Shown: one piece after another, positions 1 to 8,113 of the stretch
Numbering within the stretch: position 1 is the first letter of the stretch
How the letters are laid out: each line of letters starts with the position of its first letter
Assembly (NCBI RefSeq): GCF_004025585.1
Contig: NZ_QTZO01000002.1
Location: forward strand, 326,978-390,977
Length of the DNA: 64,000 nucleotides
Direction of reading: 5' to 3'
Source of the DNA: Pseudodesulfovibrio sp. S3
Lineage (GTDB): Bacteria > Desulfobacterota > Desulfovibrionia > Desulfovibrionales > Desulfovibrionaceae
The notes under the pieces: generated by a model
The model's database searches: none
What the model saw: only the letters and a program-made list of their open reading frames with translations
Told to the model about the DNA's origin: nothing
Program-made: the position numbers and the translations under genes

Positions 1-992
1 AACAGCTTCGAGGAAAGCCACTGAACGAAATAGCCCCGACCCTCAACTATTGCCTTAGTCAAGATTCCCAATGGCTCAATGCCAGCCGAAGCGCGCTAGT
101 GAATGCCCCCGAAAGAGAGACCCCATACATCAATCCCTACGTTGTTAAAATCCGTGAAGCATTTGAGGCTGCAAGAGACCAAAGATATGATGTCGCCTGT
201 GGGCATATACAAGATGCGGCAAACCAAGCAGCAGAGCCAATCACTAGAGGTTATTTGCTTCAGATTTTAGCAAGCTATCAGCACAAGATATCACCTGCTC
301 AAGCACAAGAAACGCTTTTAACTGCTCGTAAATTAAACCGGCAAGTGCTTACCCCCCTTAGCGGCGTCCAGTACTCTAAACTGCTGGCTCCAGCCCAAGG
401 ACAAGCTGCTACGGCGATTCAGTATATGAGTAAATTTGAGAATTCAAATGACTTAATCATCTTCATAAACAGCATTCTTGAAGAATTAGCATGGGACCCT
501 CAAAGAACAAATCGCTTCGAAAATGCCTTGCAGGAAATAGGTCACCTACTAGGCTTCGGTTCACAAAGACCAGAACTTGAAATAGGGGATGGTCCCGACA
601 ATTTGTGGGCTATTGGACAGGGAGATTATCTGGTTATTGAGTGCAAAAGTGGAGCAACCTCAGGCATCATCTCCAAGAAGAATTGCAACCAGCTTCTAGG
701 GTCAATATCATGGTTCAAAACTAGGTATGCAAATGAAAGTGCAACACCTGTCATGGTCCACCCCCGCAATCATTTCGATCATTATTCTGCTCCTACTCCA
801 GATTTTCGAATAATCGATGAGAACTGCCTTGAAAGATTAAAGACAAACATCTCCCTTCTAGGGACTTCAATCTCTAGCAATGCCTGCATGGGAAGCCCTC
901 AAGGACTGGCCGAGTTACTCACTCATTTCAAGTTCACAAGGGAGTCTTTTATCGCCAGCTACACAACCGGCTACACCGTAGACAAATCCTAA
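1..992 (+). CDS. C-terminal part of a large protein with a PD-(D/E)xK-like nuclease domain (partial)
   Basis: The frame is open to the left edge of the window (first full codon at 3), so only the C-terminal 330 or so residues are seen; an internal GTG at 99 is not needed as a start. The segment GDGPDNLWAIGQGDYLVIECKSGA has a D, then an E-x-K spaced as in restriction-endonuclease-fold nucleases, giving a plausible PD-(D/E)xK site. The N-terminal visible part resembles the tail of helicase-type defence proteins, but that is an impression only. Base composition is AT-richer than the core. It is followed by a hairpin terminator and a HEPN gene, which suggests a defence or mobile context. Confidence 0.6.
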   Translation, partial: QLRGKPLNEIAPTLNYCLSQDSQWLNASRSALVNAPERETPYINPYVVKIREAFEAARDQRYDVACGHIQDAANQAAEPITRGYLLQILASYQHKISPAQAQETLLTARKLNRQVLTPLSGVQYSKLLAPAQGQAATAIQYMSKFENSNDLIIFINSILEELAWDPQRTNRFENALQEIGHLLGFGSQRPELEIGDGPDNLWAIGQGDYLVIECKSGATSGIISKKNCNQLLGSISWFKTRYANESATPVMVHPRNHFDHYSAPTPDFRIIDENCLERLKTNISLLGTSISSNACMGSPQGLAELLTHFKFTRESFIASYTTGYTVDKS

Positions 993-1000
993 CACATATT

Positions 1001-1027
1001 GGGGCCATAGTTTGGCCCCCATTTTTT
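1001..1027 (+). terminator. Rho-independent terminator
   Basis: GGGGCCA, a five-base loop, TGGCCCC and then a run of six T. It lies nine bases after the stop of the nuclease-like gene. Confidence 0.8.
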
Positions 1028-1098
1028 CTGCCAAAGCAAGTGAAAACCTTAAGCGCCCAGTGGCAACACTTCCCGTATACTCATGAACGAGGTGCGAA

Positions 1099-2826
1099 AT
1101 GCTTCAAATTATTTCAGGTAAGTTCTATACAAACGATGATCGGTACAAGCATGACGGGAAAGGTATTTTGTTTTCCAATTACTCATGCGTGGGACCTATC
1201 GAAACATGTATTGCGACCCTTGAACCTGTTGGAACCTACGGTTCAAGTTCGTCATATGTCGTAAGTTATATCAACCAACTCGAAAAACACTCTCCTCCTC
1301 AAGCAGGCACACTTGTTCGGACTGGGGATTCTGAAATCGTTGAACAATTCATGTACCTCTGCAACCTCTATTTCAGAAGCTTCTTCCACAAAGACAAAGC
1401 TACTGTCTGGATGCATTGCCGAGAACACAAAGACGATTCTTCAGATCAAAATGTTCCGTCCCACTTTGTTCCTCGAATTTTTGATAGGCAAATTAATGGC
1501 ACAAACGATGAGGCCGAGGGCTTTATTGAATTCATCGACCGGGTAATAGGTCTGCCGCGAGAAGACTACCTTTTGATCATGGATGCCATAAGAAATTACT
1601 CCTCAGCAATCCAAGCTATAAATAGCAACATCGACCTAGCATACTCACAGATGATTTACTCGCTTGAATCTTTAGCTCAACGATCAGACAACTATGTCCC
1701 GATATGGGCCGACTACCCTGAGAACCCACGAAAACGAGTTGATAAGATATTGTCAATGGTCAACGAAGATACGGCAGGGGACATACAAGAGGCGCTATTA
1801 AAGGATGCGAATCTAAAGGCTAGAAAAAGGTTTATCGAATTTATTCTCGACAACGTCAGCGATTCATATTTTATCGAACAAGCCCCGCAAGGATACGGTG
1901 CCGTTCGAAAAAACGAACTTAAAAGAGCGTTGAGCAATGCTTACACAATGAGGTCAAAATTTGTTCACGAGCTAAAACCAATACAAGACCAGCTTCGACA
2001 TCCTCGTCTGTCCGAAGGAGATGTCTTTAGGTATTCAAAAGAACCATATTTTAGCATAGCTGGATTAATACGACTTTTCCGTCATGTTGCTTTGAATTTG
2101 ATTGAAAGCAGGCCACAAATTGAACACGAAGAGATAAACTGGAGAAAGGACTTACCGGGAATCGTTCATATGGAAATGGCTCCAGAGTATTGGATTTGGA
2201 AAACAGAAAATATAAATTGCAATACCATAGCCCAAAAACTCACAGGCTTTCTTTCACATTTAGAAACACTTTTTTCATCATCTAAACCAATTACTGATTT
2301 ACGTCCCCTATTAAATGAGTACGAAAAGAAGTTGGACAAATCTGACTGCGATTCACAGAAAGCCATGCTCACAACCTACTTTCTTTACAACAACATCGTG
2401 AACGAAGACGGAAAATCCGACAACCACAAAGAAATATTAAAAAAATACGACGATTCCTTCGATGATTGTTGTATAGAATCAATGGTTGTCAGAATGATAC
2501 TTAACGCCCCATGGCCGTGGCATGTCGACGAATGTGTTGGCTGCTGGAACGAATACCAACAAAAGAAATACTGGAAAGGGAAGATACAAGTACCCCAGCG
2601 AATGACTATTGGCATTCTTGTTACGATTGCAGCAAAATTTCTAGAAAATGGGCATAAGGATAGTTTCAAAGAATGGATGTCGGAAGCTGTACTTGAAGCA
2701 GCGGGAAAGCAGGAAATTCAAAAAACAATTCAACAAGCTATCGATAAGGATACAAGTCTTGCAGGAATTAGGCTAATCGTCCCAGATCAAGCAAGCTCTA
2801 AGGACTCTGACGAGAAAGGACAATAA
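1099..2826 (+). CDS. HEPN-domain protein (Apea-like), possible RNase
   Basis: A 575-residue protein of unknown exact role. Around residues 285-290 the sequence MRSKFVHE contains R-x4-H, the catalytic motif of HEPN RNases, within a helical region (about 150-300) that resembles Apea-like HEPN domains. The flanking parts (1-140 and 330-575) are not recognised. The start has AGG seven bases upstream. It lies alone between a terminator and a repeat related to the tRNA-Ala flank, in AT-rich DNA. HEPN proteins with this motif commonly act in abortive-infection or toxin systems; that role here is inferred from the motif and context, not shown. Confidence 0.65.
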   Translation: MLQIISGKFYTNDDRYKHDGKGILFSNYSCVGPIETCIATLEPVGTYGSSSSYVVSYINQLEKHSPPQAGTLVRTGDSEIVEQFMYLCNLYFRSFFHKDKATVWMHCREHKDDSSDQNVPSHFVPRIFDRQINGTNDEAEGFIEFIDRVIGLPREDYLLIMDAIRNYSSAIQAINSNIDLAYSQMIYSLESLAQRSDNYVPIWADYPENPRKRVDKILSMVNEDTAGDIQEALLKDANLKARKRFIEFILDNVSDSYFIEQAPQGYGAVRKNELKRALSNAYTMRSKFVHELKPIQDQLRHPRLSEGDVFRYSKEPYFSIAGLIRLFRHVALNLIESRPQIEHEEINWRKDLPGIVHMEMAPEYWIWKTENINCNTIAQKLTGFLSHLETLFSSSKPITDLRPLLNEYEKKLDKSDCDSQKAMLTTYFLYNNIVNEDGKSDNHKEILKKYDDSFDDCCIESMVVRMILNAPWPWHVDECVGCWNEYQQKKYWKGKIQVPQRMTIGILVTIAAKFLENGHKDSFKEWMSEAVLEAAGKQEIQKTIQQAIDKDTSLAGIRLIVPDQASSKDSDEKGQ

Positions 2827-2846
2827 GCCCCTTACGGGCGACGGAC

Positions 2847-2940
2847 AAATTATCCCCCCGTTATCATTTGTATATTTTTGTATATTTCACGAAAGAAGGC
2901 CTAGAAAAAAACCTTTTAAGCCTTTAGAATAATAGGTGGA
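2847..2940. repeat. Diverged copy of the tRNA-Ala 3' flank (attachment-site-like)
   Basis: This stretch aligns with 5374-5475: both have TATCATTTGTATATTTTT, CACGAAA, an inverted repeat around AAGGCCTAG or AAGGCTTAG, AAGCCTTTA and finally GGTGGA. In the copy at 5.4 kb GGTGGA is the end of the tRNA-Ala gene. A displaced tRNA end plus flank is what integration at a tRNA leaves at the far side of an element. The hairpin is decayed here. Confidence 0.6.
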
Positions 2941-2973
2941 AACAACCATTCTTTTGCCTGACAGAAACCTATT

Positions 2974-3504
2974 TCACGACTTCTCTGCTCCATCTATCAA
3001 CCGTAGCATATCCCTCACAGCAAACACACAGCCATCAATGTCTTTGCCGCTATAGGGTGTTTCGTTGAGTAACCCCGTAATCCATTGAATCTCACCACTC
3101 GCCCTCGGCAAATGACAAAGACGATTTTTCAGCATGTACTCCATGTTAAACTTCATGTCGTTCATCGTTCCAAGCACACTGCGGCTATAGGTCTTGCCAT
3201 AAGAGAACGGGCCAAGCAGCAACTTGGCTTGAGCTATTTGCGCTGATGTTGCCCCAATGCCCTGAAGAGCTATCTCGAAGTGCTCTATGAACACCTTGTC
3301 GAAGTTCGTGAAGTCCTTCTTGACCAATCCGGGCATGAACACGGCAAACCGGGTTTCATCATTGACCAGAAGAACGGATTTCCTGCGAAATAATCTGAAG
3401 ATGTTGCCATGCCAGCCTTGTAGCCCACGTTTATCAGCGGACTCTAGGATTTGTGCAGGCTTGATCTCGGCCAAAAGCTTCTGAGTACATCCAATGTAAG
3501 GCAT
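2974..3504 (-). CDS. DUF6933 domain protein
   Basis: A 176-residue protein starting MPYIGCTQKLLAEIKP; GCTQKLL near the N-terminus is typical of DUF6933, a family of unknown function often met in accessory DNA. In-frame starts also exist at 3516 and 3543 (GTG); 3504 was chosen because it places the family motif at the very N-terminus, but no start has a strong ribosome site. No signal peptide or membrane segment is visible. It lies between the two tRNA-flank repeats. Confidence 0.6.
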   Translation of the reverse strand: MPYIGCTQKLLAEIKPAQILESADKRGLQGWHGNIFRLFRRKSVLLVNDETRFAVFMPGLVKKDFTNFDKVFIEHFEIALQGIGATSAQIAQAKLLLGPFSYGKTYSRSVLGTMNDMKFNMEYMLKNRLCHLPRASGEIQWITGLLNETPYSGKDIDGCVFAVRDMLRLIDGAEKS

Positions 3505-3597
3505 TGCTGATCTCATCTCGTTAAGAGGTAAAAGAGTCCTCACTCAGATAGCCACAATCGAACTCAGGATCAACTCAGATGAATTCTTTAGGATAAT

Positions 3598-3834
3598 ATG
3601 GTGGGTTATAAATTGGTATGGTGTCCACCTAATTCAGGACCAACCAAAGAAACAAACAACAAGATCAAAACGCTGAAACGGCAGGCCTACGACTATTGGG
3701 ACACCGAGTTCTTCAAGCTCAGAATCATGGGCATCCATGAATCGAAGTACGCTCGAACCGGAAGAACCTTTTTTAAACGGCTTCAGACAATTACTGGCAC
3801 TGATATGCGACCCAAGAAACCCGGTCTGAAATAG
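3598..3834 (+). pseudogene. Chimeric transposase remnant (ISL3-type tail joined to RAYT tail)
   Basis: The reading frame contains NNKIKTLKRQAYDYWDTEFF, which looks like the C-terminus of an ISL3-type transposase. It runs directly into ARTGRTFFKRLQTITGTD and MRPKKPGLK. The latter matches the C-terminus of the Y1 transposase at 62501-63160 (FFDRLQARTGVDLRPRKPG). Both pieces are tails only, so this is debris. Short boxes GGTATGGTGTCC at 3615 and 3834 match the REP-like ends of the RAYT unit near 63.2 kb. Confidence 0.6.
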
Positions 3835-3852
3835 GTATGGTGTCCCCCTAAC
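3615..3852. repeat. Two REP-like boxes flanking the transposase remnant
   Basis: GGTATGGTGTCCACCTAATT at 3615-3634 and GGTATGGTGTCCCCCTAAC at 3834-3852 are direct copies. They resemble GGTATACTGTCCCCCTAATT beside the RAYT gene at 63.2 kb, so the same element family has visited both ends of the window. Confidence 0.55.
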
Positions 3853-3880
3853 CATACATAAAACTCATTGGCTGTTAGAA

Positions 3881-5260
3881 TCATTTTTTTGTCTTCAATT
3901 CAACCTTGTCAATATAGTGAATTTTGTCAGCATAATACTGAATTATTTCGACGTCATGATTATTGTAAATGGTAAACCTATCGTCACCATCCTTTTTATA
4001 CCGAATTTCAGCATTTCCTTTAAGAATATATTTCAACCGTGCACCATCCGGAGTTACTTTGAAATTCGGAACATTTTTAATCGCAAAATCCTTCAGATAC
4101 TTTGAACGAGGTATATCCCCAAGCAAATTCCCATCGAGGTATAAGCTAAACTCATCATTGATGTATTTTTGAGCAATACCTCGTCCAGTTTCAGTCCCAC
4201 TTTTCCGCAAAAAATCGTTAAATTCTATGCAGGCTTTGCCCGAGCAATCGACACCGCCAAAATCCCAGCACTTATTTCCTCCTCGCAGGTAGTACAATTC
4301 TCCAACAGACATCTCTTGGTATAAACCAGCAGAAATGCAACCGTCCCCTAGGCATCCTTCTACTGAACCAGGAACCCATTGATGCAACGCCCCGGCAGCA
4401 AAGAGGGCTTTGTCCTTCTTGGCAAAAGGCTTTGAATCAATATAATCTGAAAAGGCAAGAAGCACTGGGCGTATTGCTTGTTGAGAATCTGTTACCATAG
4501 ACTCCGTGGCGGCCTCTCGAATTGCCTTGATCCAAGCAGTGCTATCGCTGAGAAAGTCCAATTCCATCGCGGCATCAAAATTAAAGTCTTCGAGGTGGGC
4601 TTCTACTGGCTTAATCTCAATTGTCATAAGCTGTTTGGGCTCTCCCTCAAAGTTTGTTGTCACTCTATATTCTTGATGGGTGATTTCTACCCACCCAATG
4701 TTGGCATGAATCTTATCCGATGAATTTTCCGGAGGAATTACCGAACTAATCAAGTCTAAACCTATTCCAATATAATTCAGTACTCCCGGATCTAACAACC
4801 TGGCTTGCTCTTGTGCTTTGGCAAAGATCGTTTTTGCCCATGCTGAATTCTTATCGCCTTCCCATGCTCTGAACGTAATATCTATGACCAGCGGTTCATT
4901 GACAGGATACTTCAATTTGTTAAAAAGAACATACTTAGTACCTGGATCAAATGTTTCGTAATCATAATTTTTCGAACTTGTTCGCGTAAGAGAAAAAGGA
5001 GTCACATGAACGCTGTGATCTCCCATAGACAGCTTTAACGTACAAAGTACATAATCAGGCCGATTGTTGAACATTTTTTCAATGGTCGTTTTCTTTTGTA
5101 TCGATGGAATCATCAAATCCTTTACACTTATCTGCACATACTGATCATTTGAATTGTAACTGAACGCAGAGCCCGCCAAATGCCCCTCCATGTGGTTCTG
5201 AGAATATGCAGTAGTGCTGAATGCCAACAAAACACCGAGTGTCAACAGAATGTTACGCAT
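3881..5260 (-). CDS. Secreted protein of unknown function
   Basis: A 459-residue protein with a clear signal peptide (MRNILLTLGVLLAFSTTAYS, cleavage near residue 20). The mature part has six or more cysteines clustered around residues 305-345 (GCLGDGC, NKCWDFGGVDCSGKACIEF), which suggests disulfides. No family is recognised. The AT-rich composition contrasts with the core genes to the right. It is the last gene before the tRNA-Ala flank and probably cargo of the putative element at 2941-5470. Confidence 0.6.
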   Translation of the reverse strand: MRNILLTLGVLLAFSTTAYSQNHMEGHLAGSAFSYNSNDQYVQISVKDLMIPSIQKKTTIEKMFNNRPDYVLCTLKLSMGDHSVHVTPFSLTRTSSKNYDYETFDPGTKYVLFNKLKYPVNEPLVIDITFRAWEGDKNSAWAKTIFAKAQEQARLLDPGVLNYIGIGLDLISSVIPPENSSDKIHANIGWVEITHQEYRVTTNFEGEPKQLMTIEIKPVEAHLEDFNFDAAMELDFLSDSTAWIKAIREAATESMVTDSQQAIRPVLLAFSDYIDSKPFAKKDKALFAAGALHQWVPGSVEGCLGDGCISAGLYQEMSVGELYYLRGGNKCWDFGGVDCSGKACIEFNDFLRKSGTETGRGIAQKYINDEFSLYLDGNLLGDIPRSKYLKDFAIKNVPNFKVTPDGARLKYILKGNAEIRYKKDGDDRFTIYNNHDVEIIQYYADKIHYIDKVELKTKK

Positions 5261-5373
5261 AGAACCTCCGATGATTTGAATAGAATATTGCTATTCGCAT
5301 ACCACAACCATCAGTTCGTCTCAATAGCGCTTCTTGAATTAGGGGGACATCACACCTCATTCGCCCATCCCCA

Positions 5374-5469
5374 AACAAATGTTCGCCCACCCGATATCAT
5401 TTGTATATTTTTTTGTATATTCCACGAAAAAAGGCTTAGAAGGTTTTCCTTCTAAGCCTTTAAATTCAT

Positions 5470-5475
<6 letters not shown>
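5374..5475. repeat. tRNA-Ala 3' flank, homologous to 2847-2940
   Basis: This is the intact version of the repeat: it includes the last bases of tRNA-Ala and its terminator. See 2847-2940 for the decayed copy. Confidence 0.6.
5427..5461 (-). terminator. Terminator of tRNA-Ala
   Basis: A perfect 14-bp stem (AAAGGCTTAGAAGG at 5430-5443 against 5448-5461) with a four-base loop; on the minus strand it ends in a run of T (A at 5427-5432 on the plus strand). Confidence 0.85.
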
Positions 5476-5545
<70 letters not shown>

Positions 5546-5565
5546 ACGGCGTTGGGTGGAGGGTA

Positions 5566-5592
5566 ATTATCCAAGGGCGCGGGCATTGTCAA
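5566..5592 (-). promoter_or_regulatory. Promoter of tRNA-Ala
   Basis: On the minus strand a perfect TTGACA (5587-5592) is followed 15 bases on by GATAAT (5566-5571); TAATTA two bases further would give 17-base spacing. The tRNA begins about 20 bases downstream. Confidence 0.65.
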
Positions 5593-5686
5593 CTAAAAAT
5601 CATTCGAAAGGATTGGGAGATGCGCATTGATTCGTGCCCGGTCTTGCAGTAAGGAAAACGGACGGTTGGAATTATCCGGAGAAAGC

Positions 5687-6685
5687 ATGGCCCAAGTCCT
5701 GAAACGAATTCTGATAAAGCTCCTTTGGGTGGGCGTGGTGTTTCTGGGCATCACGGTCATCAGCTTCTGGGTCATTCATCTGGCGCCGGGGTCGCCCACA
5801 GACCTCCAGACCACGCTCAACCCGGATGTGGGCATGGAGGCCCGGCTCCAGCTCGAACAACTCTATGGGCTGGACCAGCCCCTGCACATCCAATACGCCA
5901 ATTGGATCAAACGGCTCGTGCTGCTCGACTTCGGCCAGTCCATGTCCGGCGATCACCGGCCCGTCTGGGACAAGATCAAGGAACGGCTGCCGCTGACCTT
6001 CGGCATGAACGTGGCCTCCATGATCCTGACGCTGCTCATCGCCATACCCGTCGGTGTGGCTGCGGCCTGGTGGCGGGGCGGAACCTTCGACAAGATATCC
6101 ACCATCATCGTATTCATCGGCTTTGCCATGCCCGGCTTCTGGCTGGCCTTGCTGCTCATGCTCTGGCTCGGCATCAGTTGGCCCATCCTGCCCATCTCGG
6201 GCCTGACATCCATGGGCTACGACTCCATGTCGCCCCTCGGGAAAATATGGGATGTGACCCGGCATCTCATCCTTCCGGTCTTCATTTACACCTCGGGTTC
6301 CTGGGCTGGCATGTCCCGCTTCATGCGTTCCAGCATGCTCGAAGTGCTTCGCCAGGACTACATCATGACCGCCCGCGCCAAGGGGCTGTCCAGCCGGGTG
6401 GTGCTCTTCAAGCACGCCCTGCGCAATGCACTCATGCCCGTCATCACCATCCTCGGCCTTTCGGTTCCGTCCCTTATCGGCGGCTCGGTCATCATCGAAT
6501 CCATCTTTGCCCTGCCCGGCCTGGGCCAGCTCTTTTATCAGGCGGTCATGTCCAGGGATTATCCGCTGATCATGGGCAGCCTCGTGCTCGGCGCCGTCCT
6601 GACGCTCATCGGCAATCTGCTGGCGGACGTGGGCTACGGCCTGGCCGACCCGCGCATCCGCATAGGCCAGGGGAGGGAACGGTGA
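5687..6685 (+). CDS. Dipeptide/oligopeptide ABC transporter permease, DppB type
   Basis: An inner-membrane permease of 332 residues with six hydrophobic segments. The cytoplasmic coupling loop DYIMTARAKGLSSRVVLFKH followed by ALRNALMPVI is the family EAA motif. N-terminal segment 9-30 and the periplasmic LAPGSPTD after it are typical of DppB/OppB. The ATG at 5687 was chosen over upstream in-frame codons because GGAG lies six bases before it. It overlaps the next permease (GTGA). No binding protein or ATPase gene is adjacent, so the importer must be completed by genes elsewhere. Substrate is uncertain (peptides or nickel are possible). Confidence 0.85.
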   Translation: MAQVLKRILIKLLWVGVVFLGITVISFWVIHLAPGSPTDLQTTLNPDVGMEARLQLEQLYGLDQPLHIQYANWIKRLVLLDFGQSMSGDHRPVWDKIKERLPLTFGMNVASMILTLLIAIPVGVAAAWWRGGTFDKISTIIVFIGFAMPGFWLALLLMLWLGISWPILPISGLTSMGYDSMSPLGKIWDVTRHLILPVFIYTSGSWAGMSRFMRSSMLEVLRQDYIMTARAKGLSSRVVLFKHALRNALMPVITILGLSVPSLIGGSVIIESIFALPGLGQLFYQAVMSRDYPLIMGSLVLGAVLTLIGNLLADVGYGLADPRIRIGQGRER

Positions 6686-7524
6686 AACACAAACCACTGA
6701 AACGCCGATCCCCGTGGGTACGCCACTCCCTGCTCGCCATAGGCGGCCTGATCGTGGGAATCATGTCCCTGGCCGCGGTCTTTGCACCGCTCATCGCCCC
6801 GTTCGATCCCAATGTGATCAACGTGGACGCCCTGCTTCTGCCGCCGTCAGCCACCCATCTCATGGGCACGGACGCGCTTGGACGCGACGTATTCTCGCGC
6901 ATCCTCTTCGGCGGAAGGGTTTCACTGTGGGTCGGGTTCGTGGCCGTGGGCATCGCCACTTCCATCGGTCTGGTGCTGGGCCTGATTGCCGGCTACTTCG
7001 GCAGGTGGGTGGACGAAATCATCATGCGCGGCGTGGATGTCATGCTCTGTTTTCCGTCGTTCTTCCTGATCCTGGCAGTCATCACATTTCTTGAGCCGAG
7101 CCTGACCAACATCATGATCGTCATCGGCCTGACCGGCTGGATGGGTGTATCCCGGCTGGTCCGCGCCGAAACCCTGACCCTCCGCGAACGCGATTTCGTC
7201 ATGGCCGCCCGCGCCGCCGGGGCAGGCTCGGTCCGCATCATCTTCCGCCACATCATGCCCAATGCTGTGGGACCGGTGCTCGTGTCCGCCACACTGGGCG
7301 TGGCCGGGGCCATCCTGACCGAATCCTCGCTCTCCTTCCTCGGCCTGGGCGTACAGCCGCCCGACGCCTCCTGGGGCAACATCCTCATGGAAGGCAAGGA
7401 AGTCCTCGGCATTGCATGGTGGCTCTCCGTATTTCCGGGGTTGGCCATCCTGGTCACCGTGCTCGGCTACAACCTGCTCGGCGAATCCCTGCGCGACCTG
7501 CTCGATCCGAGACTGAAGCAGTGA
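6682..7524 (+). CDS. Dipeptide/oligopeptide ABC transporter permease, DppC type
   Basis: The second permease, 280 residues, with GTG start overlapping the stop of the DppB-type gene and GGGAGGGAA before it. LMGTDALGRDVFSRILFGGR after the first membrane segment is the hallmark of DppC/OppC proteins, and DFVMAARAAGAGSVRIIFRH with IMPNAVGP is the coupling loop. It forms a heterodimeric channel with the preceding gene product. Its stop overlaps the start of the acetyltransferase gene, so the three are co-transcribed. Confidence 0.85.
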   Translation: MKHKPLKRRSPWVRHSLLAIGGLIVGIMSLAAVFAPLIAPFDPNVINVDALLLPPSATHLMGTDALGRDVFSRILFGGRVSLWVGFVAVGIATSIGLVLGLIAGYFGRWVDEIIMRGVDVMLCFPSFFLILAVITFLEPSLTNIMIVIGLTGWMGVSRLVRAETLTLRERDFVMAARAAGAGSVRIIFRHIMPNAVGPVLVSATLGVAGAILTESSLSFLGLGVQPPDASWGNILMEGKEVLGIAWWLSVFPGLAILVTVLGYNLLGESLRDLLDPRLKQ

Positions 7525-8027
7525 TATCCCTGCGCCCCGCCACTGCCGACGACGAATCCCTTATCCGGGACATCATTCACGCATCCATGCTGGTCAGCTA
7601 TGTGCATTTCCTGCCTGCAAAATTCACTGAAAAGATGTTGCGAAACGATCGTGCCGGAGAAATCGCCCGCAATGACGCCGTCCGCTTCACCATTGCCGAG
7701 TGGAACAACACCCCGGCAGGCGTCATGCTGCTCAAGGCAGACTATGTGGACCACCTCTGGACCCATCCCGATTTCATGGGCAAGGGGGTGGGCAGCGCCC
7801 TGCTCGACCATGCCGCACACGTGGCGACCCAGGCCGGATTCCACGCCCTGACCCTGAACTGTTTCGAAAAAAACACCCACGCCCTCGATTTCTACAAGGC
7901 CAAGGGGTTCGTCATTGAAAAGACCTTCGAGGCCATTGACTATTGTCCCGGCGAAAACGCCTGCTTTCTCGTCAGGCAACTCAAGGACACCACCGCCTCC
8001 TCTGAGCCATTCAATGCCATATGCTGA
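7521..8027 (+). CDS. GNAT family N-acetyltransferase
   Basis: A 168-residue cytosolic enzyme expected to transfer acetyl from acetyl-CoA to an unidentified amine. HPDFMGKGVGSALLDHA (about residues 84-100) is the acetyl-CoA-binding motif A (Q/RxxGxG/A type), and NCFEKNTHALDFYKAKGFV is the family motif B with the Y-x-x-x-G-F end. The GTG start at 7521 overlaps the DppC-type stop (GTGA), so translational coupling is likely. Any link to the imported substrate is speculative. Confidence 0.8.
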   Translation: MISLRPATADDESLIRDIIHASMLVSYVHFLPAKFTEKMLRNDRAGEIARNDAVRFTIAEWNNTPAGVMLLKADYVDHLWTHPDFMGKGVGSALLDHAAHVATQAGFHALTLNCFEKNTHALDFYKAKGFVIEKTFEAIDYCPGENACFLVRQLKDTTASSEPFNAIC

Positions 8028-8113
8028 AGCGACTTGGCAGGGCTGTCCGCCGATCGGCCGAACGCCTTATCCCTGGATAAGACCTTGTCCAGAGCCATCT
8101 CGGCAGCGCCCGT

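Noticed and set aside
5672..6697. Minus-strand open frame of 341 codons
   Set aside because: Antisense to the DppB-type permease; low-complexity product.
8028..8113. Terminator between the acetyltransferase and the hybrid kinase
   Set aside because: The hairpin CTTATCC-CT-GGATAAG has no T-run on either strand.
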